A stretch of DNA of 64,000 nt from Paenibacillus xylanexedens (GTDB lineage: Bacteria > Bacillota > Bacilli > Paenibacillales > Paenibacillaceae), in assembly GCF_001908275.1 (NCBI RefSeq), contig NZ_CP018620.1, positions 5,084,001-5,148,000 on the forward strand. Direction: 5' to 3'. The position numbers and the translations under genes are program-made. The notes beneath the pieces were generated by a model, which saw nothing but the letters and a program-made list of their open reading frames with translations, did not search any database and was not told where the DNA came from. Below, piece after piece: positions 46,699-55,362 of this stretch. The stretch's first letter is position 1; every line of letters starts with the position of its first letter.

Positions 46699-47994
46699 TT
46701 AAGGGTACAGACGATAGAGCATACGTGGGAATGCGATTGTTTCACGTACATGATCCAATCCACAGATCCATGCTACCGTCCGCTCCAATCCCAGACCGAA
46801 ACCGGAGTGAGGAACCGATCCGTATTTACGCAAATCCAGATACCATTGGTAAGCTTCATCCGAGAGATTGTGCTCCTCAAAACGTTGTTGCATCAATTCC
46901 GGATCATCGATACGCTGCGAACCGCCAATAATCTCTCCGTAGCCTTCTGGTGCAATCATATCAGCACAGAGAACAACTTCTGGACGATTCGGATCTGGTT
47001 TCATATAGAATGCCTTGATTCCAGCAGGGTAATGCGTGATAAAGACAGGTGTATTGTACTTCTCAGCAATTGCTGTTTCGTGTGGTGCACCGAAGTCTTC
47101 TCCCCAAGGAATATCAAAGCCTTGTCCATGCAGGAATTCAATCGCTTCATCATACGTAATACGCGGGAATGGAGCTACGATGCCTTCGAGTTTGGATACG
47201 TCACGACCGATAGATTCCAGTTCAGTACGGCAGTTTTTCACCACGGATTGAACGACATGAGCGATAAATTTCTCTTGTACGCGCAGACTTTCCTCGTGAT
47301 CTACAAATGCCATTTCCGGCTCAATCATCCAGAACTCAATCAAGTGACGACGTGTTTTGGACTTCTCTGCGCGGAATGTTGGACCAAATGAATATACTTT
47401 GCCCAGAGCCATAGCTGCGGCTTCCATATACAATTGACCACTTTGTGTCAGATAAGCATCTTCATCAAAGTATTTGATGTGGAACAGGTTCGTTGTTCCT
47501 TCCGCAGACGATGGTGTCAAAATCGGAGGATCAACTTGTGTGAATCCGTTACCATCAAAGAACTGCTGAACAGCGCGAATAATCTCTGCACGAATCACCA
47601 TAACAGCACGTTGCTTCGTAGAACGAAGCCACAGATGACGATGATCCATCAAGAAATCGACACCATGCTCTTTAGGCGTAATTGGATAGTTTTCAGTCAG
47701 GTGAATGATCTCAACCCCTGTAACAGTCATCTCGTAACCGGACGCACTGCGAGGTTCTTCACGAATAATACCTGTAACATACAAAGAGCTTTCTTGAGTC
47801 AGGCTCTTGGCATTGTTCCAGATCTCTTCACTAACTTCACTTTTCACAACAACCCCTTGGATATATCCGGTTCCATCACGTAGCTGCAAAAACTGAATTT
47901 TACCGCTGGAACGTTTGTTGTTAATCCAGGCACCGATTGTTACGGTTTCGCCCACATGCTCGTTCACATTACGAATTACACAATTCGTATTCAT
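46699..47994 (-). CDS. asnS: Asparaginyl-tRNA synthetase
   Basis: 431 residues from MNTNCVIRN, for which AAGGGGAG is eight bases upstream; the ATG two codons earlier is too close. An N-terminal OB-fold anticodon-binding domain is followed by a class II catalytic domain with motif 2 [19 protein letters not shown] and motif 3 [13 protein letters not shown]. Length and motifs fit AsnS rather than AspS. It is first in the operon with dnaD and has a terminator from ackA just upstream. No T-box is visible in the 100-base gap. Confidence 0.97.
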   Translation of the reverse strand: MNTNCVIRNVNEHVGETVTIGAWINNKRSSGKIQFLQLRDGTGYIQGVVVKSEVSEEIWNNAKSLTQESSLYVTGIIREEPRSASGYEMTVTGVEIIHLTENYPITPKEHGVDFLMDHRHLWLRSTKQRAVMVIRAEIIRAVQQFFDGNGFTQVDPPILTPSSAEGTTNLFHIKYFDEDAYLTQSGQLYMEAAAMALGKVYSFGPTFRAEKSKTRRHLIEFWMIEPEMAFVDHEESLRVQEKFIAHVVQSVVKNCRTELESIGRDVSKLEGIVAPFPRITYDEAIEFLHGQGFDIPWGEDFGAPHETAIAEKYNTPVFITHYPAGIKAFYMKPDPNRPEVVLCADMIAPEGYGEIIGGSQRIDDPELMQQRFEEHNLSDEAYQWYLDLRKYGSVPHSGFGLGLERTVAWICGLDHVRETIAFPRMLYRLYP

Positions 47995-48022
47995 GCCCAT
48001 ATCTCCCCTTGGTTCCTGAATT

Positions 48023-48060
48023 TGAAAATGCAGCGGGCAGGCTTATGCCTGTCCTCTGCA
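48023..48060 (-). terminator. Terminator after hbd-ackA
   Basis: On the minus strand TGCAGAGGACAGGC and GCCTGCCCGCTGCA pair, followed by TTTTCAAATTC, just past the ackA stop. Confidence 0.75.
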
Positions 48061-48095
48061 CTTCCTTGTCATTCTATATTTACTTTACAGTTAGA

Positions 48096-49301
48096 TTACT
48101 GAGAATTCAATACGATTCGGTGTGTATCACGTGCAATTACCAATTCTTCGTTTGTTGGCACAACGAGAACTTCCACTTTGGAGTTCGCTGTTGTAATCCG
48201 GCGTGGTTCACCAGAACGAATGGCATTCAAAGCTTCATCCAGTTCAACACCCAGATAAGTGAGTTGCTCACATACTTTTTGGCGAAGTACAACGGAGTTC
48301 TCACCTACACCAGCCGTAAAGACAATCACGTCTACACCGTTCATTGCAGCTGCATATGAGCCGATGTATTTACGCAGACGGTATTCGTACATTTCAAAAG
48401 CAAGCGTGGAGTTGGCATCGCCATTCTCCATACCTTCCGTAATCTCACGCATGTCACTGCTGATTCCGGAGATCGCAAGCAATCCACTGTGTTTGTTCAA
48501 CATAGAGTTCACTTCGCTTACGCTCAGTTCTTCCTTGTTCATTACATAAGGTACGATGGCTGGGTCAAGGTCACCAGAACGCGTTCCCATCATCAATCCT
48601 TCAAGCGGAGTCATACCCATCGAAGTATCAACGGATACGCCACCTTTAACTGCTGTTACACTACCGCCGTTACCGACGTGACAAGTGATAATTTTCAGAT
48701 CTTCCACTGGACGATCCAGATATTCAGCAGCTGCCTTGCTTACGAAATCATGGGAAGTACCATGTGCGCCGTAGCGACGTACTTTATATTTTTTGTAAAG
48801 TACACGCGGAATAGCATACAGGTAAGCTTTTTCAGGCATCGTCTGATGGAACGCTGTATCAAAGACCATAACTTGTGGCACACCAGGCATATTTAATTCA
48901 GCCGCACGAATACCCATCATTGCTGCAGGGTTATGAAGTGGAGCCAAGTCGAACAAACGACGAATTTCAGCTTTGGCAGCATCATCTACCAATGCAGATT
49001 CTTTAAATGCTTCACCACCGTGAACAACACGATGTCCAACAGCTTGAATTTCACTTACAGAATCCAGTACACCATTTTCTTTGTGAGTCAAAATATCAAT
49101 GACTTTACGGATCGCTGTTGTATGCTCCAGAATCTCACTAACTTCTGTAACATCCTCACGGCCTGTCGGTTTGTGTGTCAGGATGGAGGAATCCATTCCG
49201 ATCCGTTCTACCAAACCTTTAGCCAGTACAGATTCGTCAGTCATATTATACAGTTGATATTTGAGCGAGGAACTCCCCGCATTAATTACGAGTACTTTCA
49301 C
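48096..49301 (-). CDS. ackA: Acetate kinase
   Basis: 401 residues from a GTG that overlaps the hbd stop (GTGA). It interconverts acetate plus ATP and acetyl phosphate. ASKHA motifs are present: LVINAGSSSLKYQLY, HRVVHGGE, HVGNGGSVTAV, DTSMGMTPLEGLMMGTRSGDLD and FTAGVGENS. Pairing with a hydroxyacyl-CoA dehydrogenase gene suggests a role in acyl-CoA or overflow metabolism, but pta is not nearby. Confidence 0.97.
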   Translation of the reverse strand: MKVLVINAGSSSLKYQLYNMTDESVLAKGLVERIGMDSSILTHKPTGREDVTEVSEILEHTTAIRKVIDILTHKENGVLDSVSEIQAVGHRVVHGGEAFKESALVDDAAKAEIRRLFDLAPLHNPAAMMGIRAAELNMPGVPQVMVFDTAFHQTMPEKAYLYAIPRVLYKKYKVRRYGAHGTSHDFVSKAAAEYLDRPVEDLKIITCHVGNGGSVTAVKGGVSVDTSMGMTPLEGLMMGTRSGDLDPAIVPYVMNKEELSVSEVNSMLNKHSGLLAISGISSDMREITEGMENGDANSTLAFEMYEYRLRKYIGSYAAAMNGVDVIVFTAGVGENSVVLRQKVCEQLTYLGVELDEALNAIRSGEPRRITTANSKVEVLVVPTNEELVIARDTHRIVLNSQ

Positions 49302-50170
49302 AGTCGGTCACCATCCTTGTCGTACTTGAAGAATCCTTCGCCTGTTTTGGCACCCAGGTGTCCTGCACGCACCATTTTCTTCAGGACTGTAGAAGGACGA
49401 TATTTCAATTCTCCGAATTCACGGAACATTCTTTCGAGTGCAGCTTCAACAGAATCCAGTCCGAAACGGTCAGCCATTTCGAGTGGTCCATGTTGGAAGT
49501 TGTATCCGATACGCATTGCATCATCGATATCTTCAGCAGATGCAACACCTTCTTGCAATACATGCAACGCTTCGTTAATCAGCAGGCAGATCAGACGGGA
49601 AGTTACGAATCCAGGGGATTCATAAATCATGACTCCTTTTTTGTCCGCTACTTCTTCAACAAAACGTCTGGTCTCTTCGAATGTTGTATCCGAAGTTTTC
49701 AGTCCACGAATAATCTCTACAAGATCAACCCGGGATACCGGGTGAATAAAGTGCATACCAATAACACGCTCCGGGTATTTGGTCGAGCTTGCAAGCTCGG
49801 TCAAACTCAGCGTGGATGTATTACTTGCCAGAATGACATTGCTTGGGCAAACTTGGTCCAGTTGGCTGAATACTGCTTTTTTCGCATCCAGATCTTCTGA
49901 AATTGTCTCAATGACCATGTCGCAAGTTCCAAGTTCAGCTAAATGAGCTACCTTGGTAATACGGGAAAGAATCAATTTCTTCTCCGCTTTTGTAATCGCC
50001 CATTTCTCCAGTTGTTTATCCAGGTTGGTTTCGATCATGTCATATGCATGATCCAGCTTTTGTGTTGTATGCTCCACGAGAAGCACATCAAGTCCTTTGG
50101 CTGCGAGCATCTGGGAAATACCTTGCCCCATCGTACCGCCGCCGACAACTCCTATTTTTTTGAAAAACAT
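49298..50170 (-). CDS. hbd: 3-hydroxybutyryl-CoA dehydrogenase
   Basis: 290 residues, the monofunctional short form. The NAD-binding motif is IGVVGGGTMGQGISQ. The catalytic His-Glu pair is in GMHFIHPVSRVDLVEIIRG. The C-terminal dimerisation domain has SPGFVTSRLICLLINEA and GPLEMADRFGLD. It oxidises or reduces (S)-3-hydroxyacyl-CoA. The symbol follows butyrate-type enzymes; mmgB-like is equally possible. First gene of the unit with ackA. Confidence 0.92.
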   Translation of the reverse strand: MFFKKIGVVGGGTMGQGISQMLAAKGLDVLLVEHTTQKLDHAYDMIETNLDKQLEKWAITKAEKKLILSRITKVAHLAELGTCDMVIETISEDLDAKKAVFSQLDQVCPSNVILASNTSTLSLTELASSTKYPERVIGMHFIHPVSRVDLVEIIRGLKTSDTTFEETRRFVEEVADKKGVMIYESPGFVTSRLICLLINEALHVLQEGVASAEDIDDAMRIGYNFQHGPLEMADRFGLDSVEAALERMFREFGELKYRPSTVLKKMVRAGHLGAKTGEGFFKYDKDGDRL

Positions 50171-50277
50171 GGTTCTGCTCCATCCTTTCGGTTCTCTATT
50201 TCTCTATTGTACCCTGTTCGCCGAAAATTACAAATTTCGACCCAACATATAATAATATCTTAGCACGAGTGAAATGT

Positions 50278-50312
50278 AAAAAAAAATAACCAACATAAAT
50301 AAATTATGCTGG
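50278..50312 (-). terminator. Terminator at the end of the ftsH-like gene
   Basis: On the minus strand CCAGCATAA-TTTAT-TTATGTTGG is followed by TTATTTTTTTTT. The stop codon of the ftsH-like gene lies inside the stem. Confidence 0.88.
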
Positions 50313-51806
50313 TAGAAGGGCACTGTCACGAGATTGACAACGAAATTGCTCGCCAGACAAAACTTCCTCACGAATCAAGATGTCGAGTGAATTGTCGAAA
50401 ATTGTCCGTTGTTCTTCAAGTAACCGCTTTGTCTGTTCCATCAGTTCTTGCAGAATTAATTTATTCTCTCGCATCAGTTCCTCGGTTGTGACCATATCCA
50501 TGTTCACAATCCCAAGTGAAGTCAACCCCGAAGCCATCATCGTCTGTACAACATTGGTTGCCTGATCAAAGTCATTGCGTGAACCTGTGGAACGACCACC
50601 GTAGTACATTTCCTCCGCAGCTGCTCCTCCGAGTGCAATCATGATCTGCTCTTCCAGAAAGCGCTTCGTATAGAGGAACTGTTCTTGTTGCGGGTTATGA
50701 CGTACATATCCCAGCGCCTGACCACGCGGACTAAGTGCCACCTGACTAACACTGCCTGGACGAACGAGTTCAGCCATAATGGCATGTCCCAACTCATGAA
50801 TGGCGACCCTTTTCTTCTCTTCCACGCTGGACTCACGGTCTGTCTTCTCACCCATCATGACTTTATCAATAGCCAGGGACAAATGCCGCTGTTCGATGTT
50901 TAACAGCCCGTCTCTCATGGCGTATATTGCTGCTTCGTTCATCACACTTTCGAGCTGTGCACCGGAGAAACCATATGATTCTTCCGCTGTTTTCTCCAGA
51001 TTAACTTCCTTCAACAGAGGTTTGTTCACCGCATGCAGTTCCAGAATATGCTTTCTGCCCTTTTTGTCAGGCAAGTCCACTTGAATGTGGCGGTCAAAAC
51101 GTCCCGGTCGCGTCAGGGCGCTATCCAGCATCTCTTTACGGTTCGTTGCAGCGATAACCAGAATTCTTGGCGTATCGGAAGAATAGATTCCATCCATTTC
51201 CGTCAGGAGCTGATTCAGGGTCTGATCGTATTCACGCTGTTGACCACCCTCACGTTTCCCCCCGATGACATCGATTTCATCGATAAAGATAATAGCGTTT
51301 TCCTTATTTTCCTTGGTGGCACGGGTTCTCGCGTCCTTGAACAAATCCCGAATTCTGCTGGCACCCACACCAACATACATTTCCACGAACTCACTACCCG
51401 ATGCTGCTACAAAAATAGAATCGGTGTAATGGGCAGCAGCCTTGGCCATCAACGTTTTCCCTGTCCCTGGAGGGCCCGTCAGCAAGATCCCTTTTAACGG
51501 GCGAATCCCGAACTTCCGGATTTCTTCATGTTTGATCAGAAAGTCAAGCGCTTCACGCAATTCCTGCTTAGCACTGTCTTGTCCGCCAATTTCTTCAAAA
51601 GTAAGCTTGGAAGGTCCTTTTTTCTTCCGTTTACGTTCCTGTGCAGCGCCTACTGTAATCCCGCCACGCATCTGCATCATGAACAGCAAAGCTCCGACAA
51701 GCACTGCTGCAATCAGGATCGGAACAATATTAACACCAGTAAAAGCAAGGAAAATAATCAATACGGGAAAAAATCCGATGGCAACTTCTTTTGTCCACTT
51801 AGGCAT
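50304..51806 (-). CDS. Short FtsH-like membrane AAA metalloprotease without extracytoplasmic domain
   Basis: 500 residues against about 640 for FtsH. Two membrane helices (about 10-26 and 28-46) are separated by only a couple of residues, so the external domain of FtsH is missing. The AAA domain is complete: Walker A GPPGTGKTLMAKAAA (111-125), Walker B AIIFIDEIDVIGG, the SRH LDSALTRPGRFDRHI. The M41 peptidase site has HELGHAI (HEAGH in FtsH) and the third ligand in GSRNDFDQATNVV, so activity looks intact. Its start overlaps the end of a small membrane protein gene. A housekeeping FtsH should exist elsewhere. Function unknown; a membrane quality-control role is inferred. Confidence 0.9.
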   Translation of the reverse strand: MPKWTKEVAIGFFPVLIIFLAFTGVNIVPILIAAVLVGALLFMMQMRGGITVGAAQERKRKKKGPSKLTFEEIGGQDSAKQELREALDFLIKHEEIRKFGIRPLKGILLTGPPGTGKTLMAKAAAHYTDSIFVAASGSEFVEMYVGVGASRIRDLFKDARTRATKENKENAIIFIDEIDVIGGKREGGQQREYDQTLNQLLTEMDGIYSSDTPRILVIAATNRKEMLDSALTRPGRFDRHIQVDLPDKKGRKHILELHAVNKPLLKEVNLEKTAEESYGFSGAQLESVMNEAAIYAMRDGLLNIEQRHLSLAIDKVMMGEKTDRESSVEEKKRVAIHELGHAIMAELVRPGSVSQVALSPRGQALGYVRHNPQQEQFLYTKRFLEEQIMIALGGAAAEEMYYGGRSTGSRNDFDQATNVVQTMMASGLTSLGIVNMDMVTTEELMRENKLILQELMEQTKRLLEEQRTIFDNSLDILIREEVLSGEQFRCQSRDSALLPA

Positions 51807-52326
51807 TAGGCCACACTCCTATCTGACCGGGCACACGCGGCAGAATAATAAACTTGCTGGCATCTCCGTCTCTGAGACTGACATATACATTGTTGTCATC
51901 CATCGCTGTATTTACCTTAATTCCATTCGTCGCCATCTTTGACAACGTTGGTGTAATCTCGGTGTATTGCTTGTTCTCCATCGCCTGAGCTACGGTGAAC
52001 ATCGCATCCCCCCACCAACTCTCCAGTGCTTCACTGGAATGATCCACAACATCCAACTTTAGTGAACGTGTTCCAAGTAACGTCTGTCCTTCTTTGTGAA
52101 TATATTGTACCAGTCTGCCCAAATCAACATCAGGTTGCAGATCCAGTTTCAATTGTACGTCATTGCGGTTAATAGTTAATTGAACGTCATTGACTCCATC
52201 GTACTGGGTTACCATTTTTTCAATCGGATTCTGCACAGCCACCTGACGATATACAAACCAACCTCCAAACAACACAACGGCTGAAATGACGGCAGTTATA
52301 GCAATAGGCAATACTTTTAGCTTCAA
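51799..52326 (-). CDS. Membrane-anchored protein of unknown function coupled to the FtsH-like protease
   Basis: 175 residues from a TTG with GGGAGGGG eight bases upstream; the frame extends ten codons further without a better start. One N-terminal membrane helix (VLPIAITAVISAVVLFGGWFV) precedes a polar domain of about 140 residues with VQLTINRNDVQLKLDLQPDVDLGRLVQYI. No known motif seen. It overlaps the protease start by eight bases, so the two are made together. It may be an adaptor or substrate-presenting partner, by position only. Confidence 0.82.
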   Translation of the reverse strand: MKLKVLPIAITAVISAVVLFGGWFVYRQVAVQNPIEKMVTQYDGVNDVQLTINRNDVQLKLDLQPDVDLGRLVQYIHKEGQTLLGTRSLKLDVVDHSSEALESWWGDAMFTVAQAMENKQYTEITPTLSKMATNGIKVNTAMDDNNVYVSLRDGDASKFIILPRVPGQIGVWPNA

Positions 52327-52549
52327 GTGAATTACCCCTCCCAGATTTTGGCCCAACCTACTGGCTTATTGGTATATACGAATATGTGCACATTGACTCC
52401 TGAGATAATTTCGACAGGTTTATTTGTTTTTGAATGTAACTTTGAGTACATATCTGAGTATATCACATCGTATATACAATTTCGAAGGCGAAAATATGAA
52501 TAAATTATTAATTTTAACTATTTAAATCAAAAATGTTTACAGACAACAC

Positions 52550-52589
52550 AAAGAACCGGTTCAGTCGGATATCCGTCTGCCGGTTCTTT
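52550..52589 (-). terminator. Terminator after ypmB
   Basis: AAAGAACCGG and CCGGTTCTTT form a perfect 10-bp outer stem around an inner CGGATATCCG. It is T-rich on both sides and may work in both directions. Confidence 0.85.
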
Positions 52590-52628
52590 CATTTCATTAA
52601 ATTCTCTAGTTATGTCACTCTATTTGTT

Positions 52629-53159
52629 CTAGCTGTTCGGGAGTGTGTAGACCAGGTCCACCTGTTCTCCGTTGCTAAAACGATAAAAGCGATAGTGGTT
52701 ATGCGTACCGTCTTTATAATACACTTGCCACACATATATTCCATTCACAACTCCGGGCATGATTCGCTTAATCTCACCGGCAGGAACTTCAGAACTAAAG
52801 CGATTGCGGATCTGCGCTTCGGACATGCCGTTCTGCAGCAACTCGCTGTGTACAGCGTTTGCACCCGTAGCAGGTTGATTGTTTGCGTCGAACTTAACCC
52901 AGACCATAACATCCTGGTTATCCTTGTTTTTGCCGATCAGAGTCCAGTAGATGTTGTCAGAGCCTTCTTTGTCTCCCCAGATGTACTTACGCAATTCATC
53001 ATAGGATGTAATGCCCAGTTGCTCCTGTGCTGCTTGTATGGCGAGCGCTTCTTCCTTGCGTTGGTCCTGCGTGACATGGACGTAATAACGCTGAAGTCCA
53101 AACAGAATCAGAACCAGTGCAAGCAGCGAAATCCATATCCACTTCTTTTTTTTCTTCAA
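52629..53159 (-). CDS. ypmB: YpmB-like membrane-anchored protein
   Basis: 176 residues from a TTG with AGGAAG upstream. A Lys-rich start is followed by one membrane helix (WIWISLLALVLILFGL) and an extracytoplasmic domain with two related units: residues about 30-95 (QEQLGITSYDELRKYIWG, IYWTLIGKNKDNQDVMVWVKFD) and a C-terminal part (IYVWQVYYKDGTHNHYRFYRFSNGE) in the style of PepSY/DUF5590 domains. YpmB of B. subtilis has this form and lies near asnS-dnaD there. Function unknown. It follows mtaD by 37 bases. Confidence 0.85.
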   Translation of the reverse strand: MKKKKKWIWISLLALVLILFGLQRYYVHVTQDQRKEEALAIQAAQEQLGITSYDELRKYIWGDKEGSDNIYWTLIGKNKDNQDVMVWVKFDANNQPATGANAVHSELLQNGMSEAQIRNRFSSEVPAGEIKRIMPGVVNGIYVWQVYYKDGTHNHYRFYRFSNGEQVDLVYTLPNS

Positions 53160-53196
53160 AAGCCGAACTTCCTTTCCCTATGATGCTGTCCTGCAA

Positions 53197-54504
53197 TTAA
53201 CGAGCAAGCAGACCATCAAATGCCAATTGAGACTCACGCAAAATGCGTTCTTCATCCAGCGTCAGACATTCGCCATGTTTCACCACTTGTTTTCCATCCA
53301 CCCATACGTGCTCAACATCTTTGGCAGAAGCCGAGTAGATCGTATGTGAGATCAGGTCTGTATGTGGATAGAAATGTGCCTGTTCAATGTCCAAGGCGAT
53401 AAAGTCAGCCTTCATGCCGACCTTGAGTGCTCCGGTATTGTTCAAGAAGATAGATTTGGCACCGTATGACGTTCCGAGTAATAACGCTTCGCCTGCTGGC
53501 ACTGCCGTCGGGTCACCGGATACACCTTTGTGGATCAATGCAGCCAGTCTCATTTCCTCGAACATATCCAGGTTGTTGTTGCTTGCCGGTCCGTCTGTTC
53601 CGAGTGACACGGTAACTCCTGCTTTCAGCAACGCAGGTACCCGCGCAACACCGGAAGCGAGTTTCAGGTTACTTCCCGGGTTATGGGATACAGCCACATC
53701 ATGTCGGGCCAAAATTTCAATCTCTTCGTCATTCAGATGCACCGCATGTGCAACCAGGGATGGACGGGAGAAAAAGCCCAGTTTCTCCAGATGTGCCACA
53801 GGACGCAGTCCATAATCAGCCACGTTCTGCTCCACTTCACGAAGCGTTTCCGACATATGTGTATGAAGGGGAAGGTTTAGGTCGTTCGCGACCTGTACAA
53901 GCTTCTCTATGTAGTCAGGAGGGCATGTATATGGTGCATGTGGCGAGATTACGGTTGTAATGCGACCATCTGCCTGTCCATTCCACTCACGTGCAAACGC
54001 AGCCGACTCCTCCAGCTTCCGCAATTGTTCTTCTTCCGAGCACAGCCCGATTACACCACGTGCCAGTGCTGCTCTAACGCCGGATTGCTCCACAACTTTG
54101 GCAACTTGATCCATGTGATCGTACATGTCCAGGAAAGCTGTAGTTCCGCCTTTCAACATTTCAAGCACTGATAGCGAAGTTCCCCAATATACGTCTTCTG
54201 AAGTCATTTTCGCTTCCATTGGCCACATTTTTTCCTGCAACCATACTTGCAACGCAAGATCATCTCCGTGCCCTCTGAGCAACGACATTGCTGCATGACC
54301 ATGCGTATTGATCAGACCCGGCAGGAAGAACAGTCCTTTTCCATCTACTTTGGTACTATTTTTGTCTCCATCCGGCAATGTCTCACCAATATGCACAATC
54401 TTGTCATCCTCAACAACCATGTATCCTTGAACCACGTTCCATGTTGTGCCGCCTTCATTAACGGCAAATTTGCCGTTGTGAATTACCCATCTATTTGTTG
54501 TCAT
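53197..54504 (-). CDS. mtaD: 5-methylthioadenosine/S-adenosylhomocysteine deaminase
   Basis: 435 residues from MTTNRWVIHNG. GACGAGGAAG lies before the ATG; the frame extends 23 codons upstream inside rex. Amidohydrolase fold with metal ligands in GLINTHGHAAMSLLRG, PLHTHMSETLREV, LVAHAVHLNDEE and SLGTDGPASNNNLDMFEE. It deaminates MTA or SAH to the inosyl forms and so belongs to nucleoside-sulfur recycling, linking it to the mtn genes 10 kb away. Its start overlaps the last codons of rex. Confidence 0.93.
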   Translation of the reverse strand: MTTNRWVIHNGKFAVNEGGTTWNVVQGYMVVEDDKIVHIGETLPDGDKNSTKVDGKGLFFLPGLINTHGHAAMSLLRGHGDDLALQVWLQEKMWPMEAKMTSEDVYWGTSLSVLEMLKGGTTAFLDMYDHMDQVAKVVEQSGVRAALARGVIGLCSEEEQLRKLEESAAFAREWNGQADGRITTVISPHAPYTCPPDYIEKLVQVANDLNLPLHTHMSETLREVEQNVADYGLRPVAHLEKLGFFSRPSLVAHAVHLNDEEIEILARHDVAVSHNPGSNLKLASGVARVPALLKAGVTVSLGTDGPASNNNLDMFEEMRLAALIHKGVSGDPTAVPAGEALLLGTSYGAKSIFLNNTGALKVGMKADFIALDIEQAHFYPHTDLISHTIYSASAKDVEHVWVDGKQVVKHGECLTLDEERILRESQLAFDGLLAR

Positions 54505-55144
54505 CTTCCTCGTCGTCCTTTCCAGTCTCCAAGTAATAGGCCAAACTAAGCAGATCCGTTGTAAAGTCAGCATGGTGAATGCGGATATGCGGCGGTGTTT
54601 TTAGAATTGTTGGTGCAAAATTAAGGATCGCTTCGATTCCGGATTCAATAAGCTGATCGGCTACATTTTGGGCTTCCGTATCCGGAACCGTGATAATTCC
54701 GATGCGAATGTTTTCCGTTTTAACCGCTTCCGTCAATTCATCCATTGGTTTTACCGTCAAACTGTTGATTTGACTACCAATCTTCGGTCCGTATGCATCG
54801 AATACAGCAACAATCTTCATGTTGTCTTTCAGATACGCGTTATAGTTGGACAAGGCCTGTCCGAGGTTACCCGCGCCTACCAGAGCCACATTAATTTGCT
54901 GATCGATTTTGAGAATGTGACGAATTTTCTCGATCAAATAGGATACATCATACCCGATCCCTTTACGACCAAAATCACCGAAGTAAGCCAGGTCTTTACG
55001 AATTTGGGCCGGATTCAGATCCAGCCTCTGTCCAAGCTCTTGAGAAGAAACAGTAGCCACCTCACGCTGATGCAACTCGTTTAAATAGCGCAAGTATACA
55101 GGCAGACGTCGTACCACCGCTTCCGAAATTTTATCCGATTTCAT
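54491..55144 (-). CDS. rex: Redox-sensing transcriptional repressor Rex
   Basis: 217 residues. N-terminal winged helix (VVRRLPVYLRYLNELHQREV, VSSQELGQRLDLNPAQIRKDLAYFGDFG) and a Rossmann domain sensing NADH/NAD (NVALVGAGNLGQALSNY), ending in the domain-swap helix region. It represses fermentation and anaerobic genes when NADH is low. First gene of rex-mtaD-ypmB. A 16-bp inverted repeat lies about 50-100 bases upstream; it does not match the Rex operator. Confidence 0.97.
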   Translation of the reverse strand: MKSDKISEAVVRRLPVYLRYLNELHQREVATVSSQELGQRLDLNPAQIRKDLAYFGDFGRKGIGYDVSYLIEKIRHILKIDQQINVALVGAGNLGQALSNYNAYLKDNMKIVAVFDAYGPKIGSQINSLTVKPMDELTEAVKTENIRIGIITVPDTEAQNVADQLIESGIEAILNFAPTILKTPPHIRIHHADFTTDLLSLAYYLETGKDDEEDDNK

Positions 55145-55192
55145 TCTTGCTCCCCCTTACCAAGGCCACGATAAAATAATAGATGAAAAGAT

Positions 55193-55244
55193 GAGTATTC
55201 TGTATAAACTCAAAGATAAACGTGACATTTTATACAGAATGCTC
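55193..55244. repeat. 16-bp inverted repeat between dinG and rex
   Basis: GAGTATTCTGTATAAA and TTTATACAGAATGCTC face each other across about 20 bases with a single G-T wobble. On the minus strand it is followed by ATCTTTTCATCTATTATTTTATCG. It may end dinG transcription or be an operator for rex. Confidence 0.7.
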
Positions 55245-55362
55245 CTTGTAATTTAGGTTATAAGTTCTTACGTGCAACTGCTTTAATCGGATACGGAAAT
55301 ATCTAATAAAGTTTAACGCCAAACGATAGTGTCATGCAATGATATAACGACCAAAACAACTA

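Noticed and set aside
46750..47391. 213-codon plus-strand frame opposite asnS
   Set aside because: asnS motifs are complete on the minus strand; the antisense frame has no domain and no start signals.
52533..53183. 216-codon plus-strand frame opposite ypmB
   Set aside because: It overlaps a terminator hairpin and the convincing ypmB frame, with no binding site.
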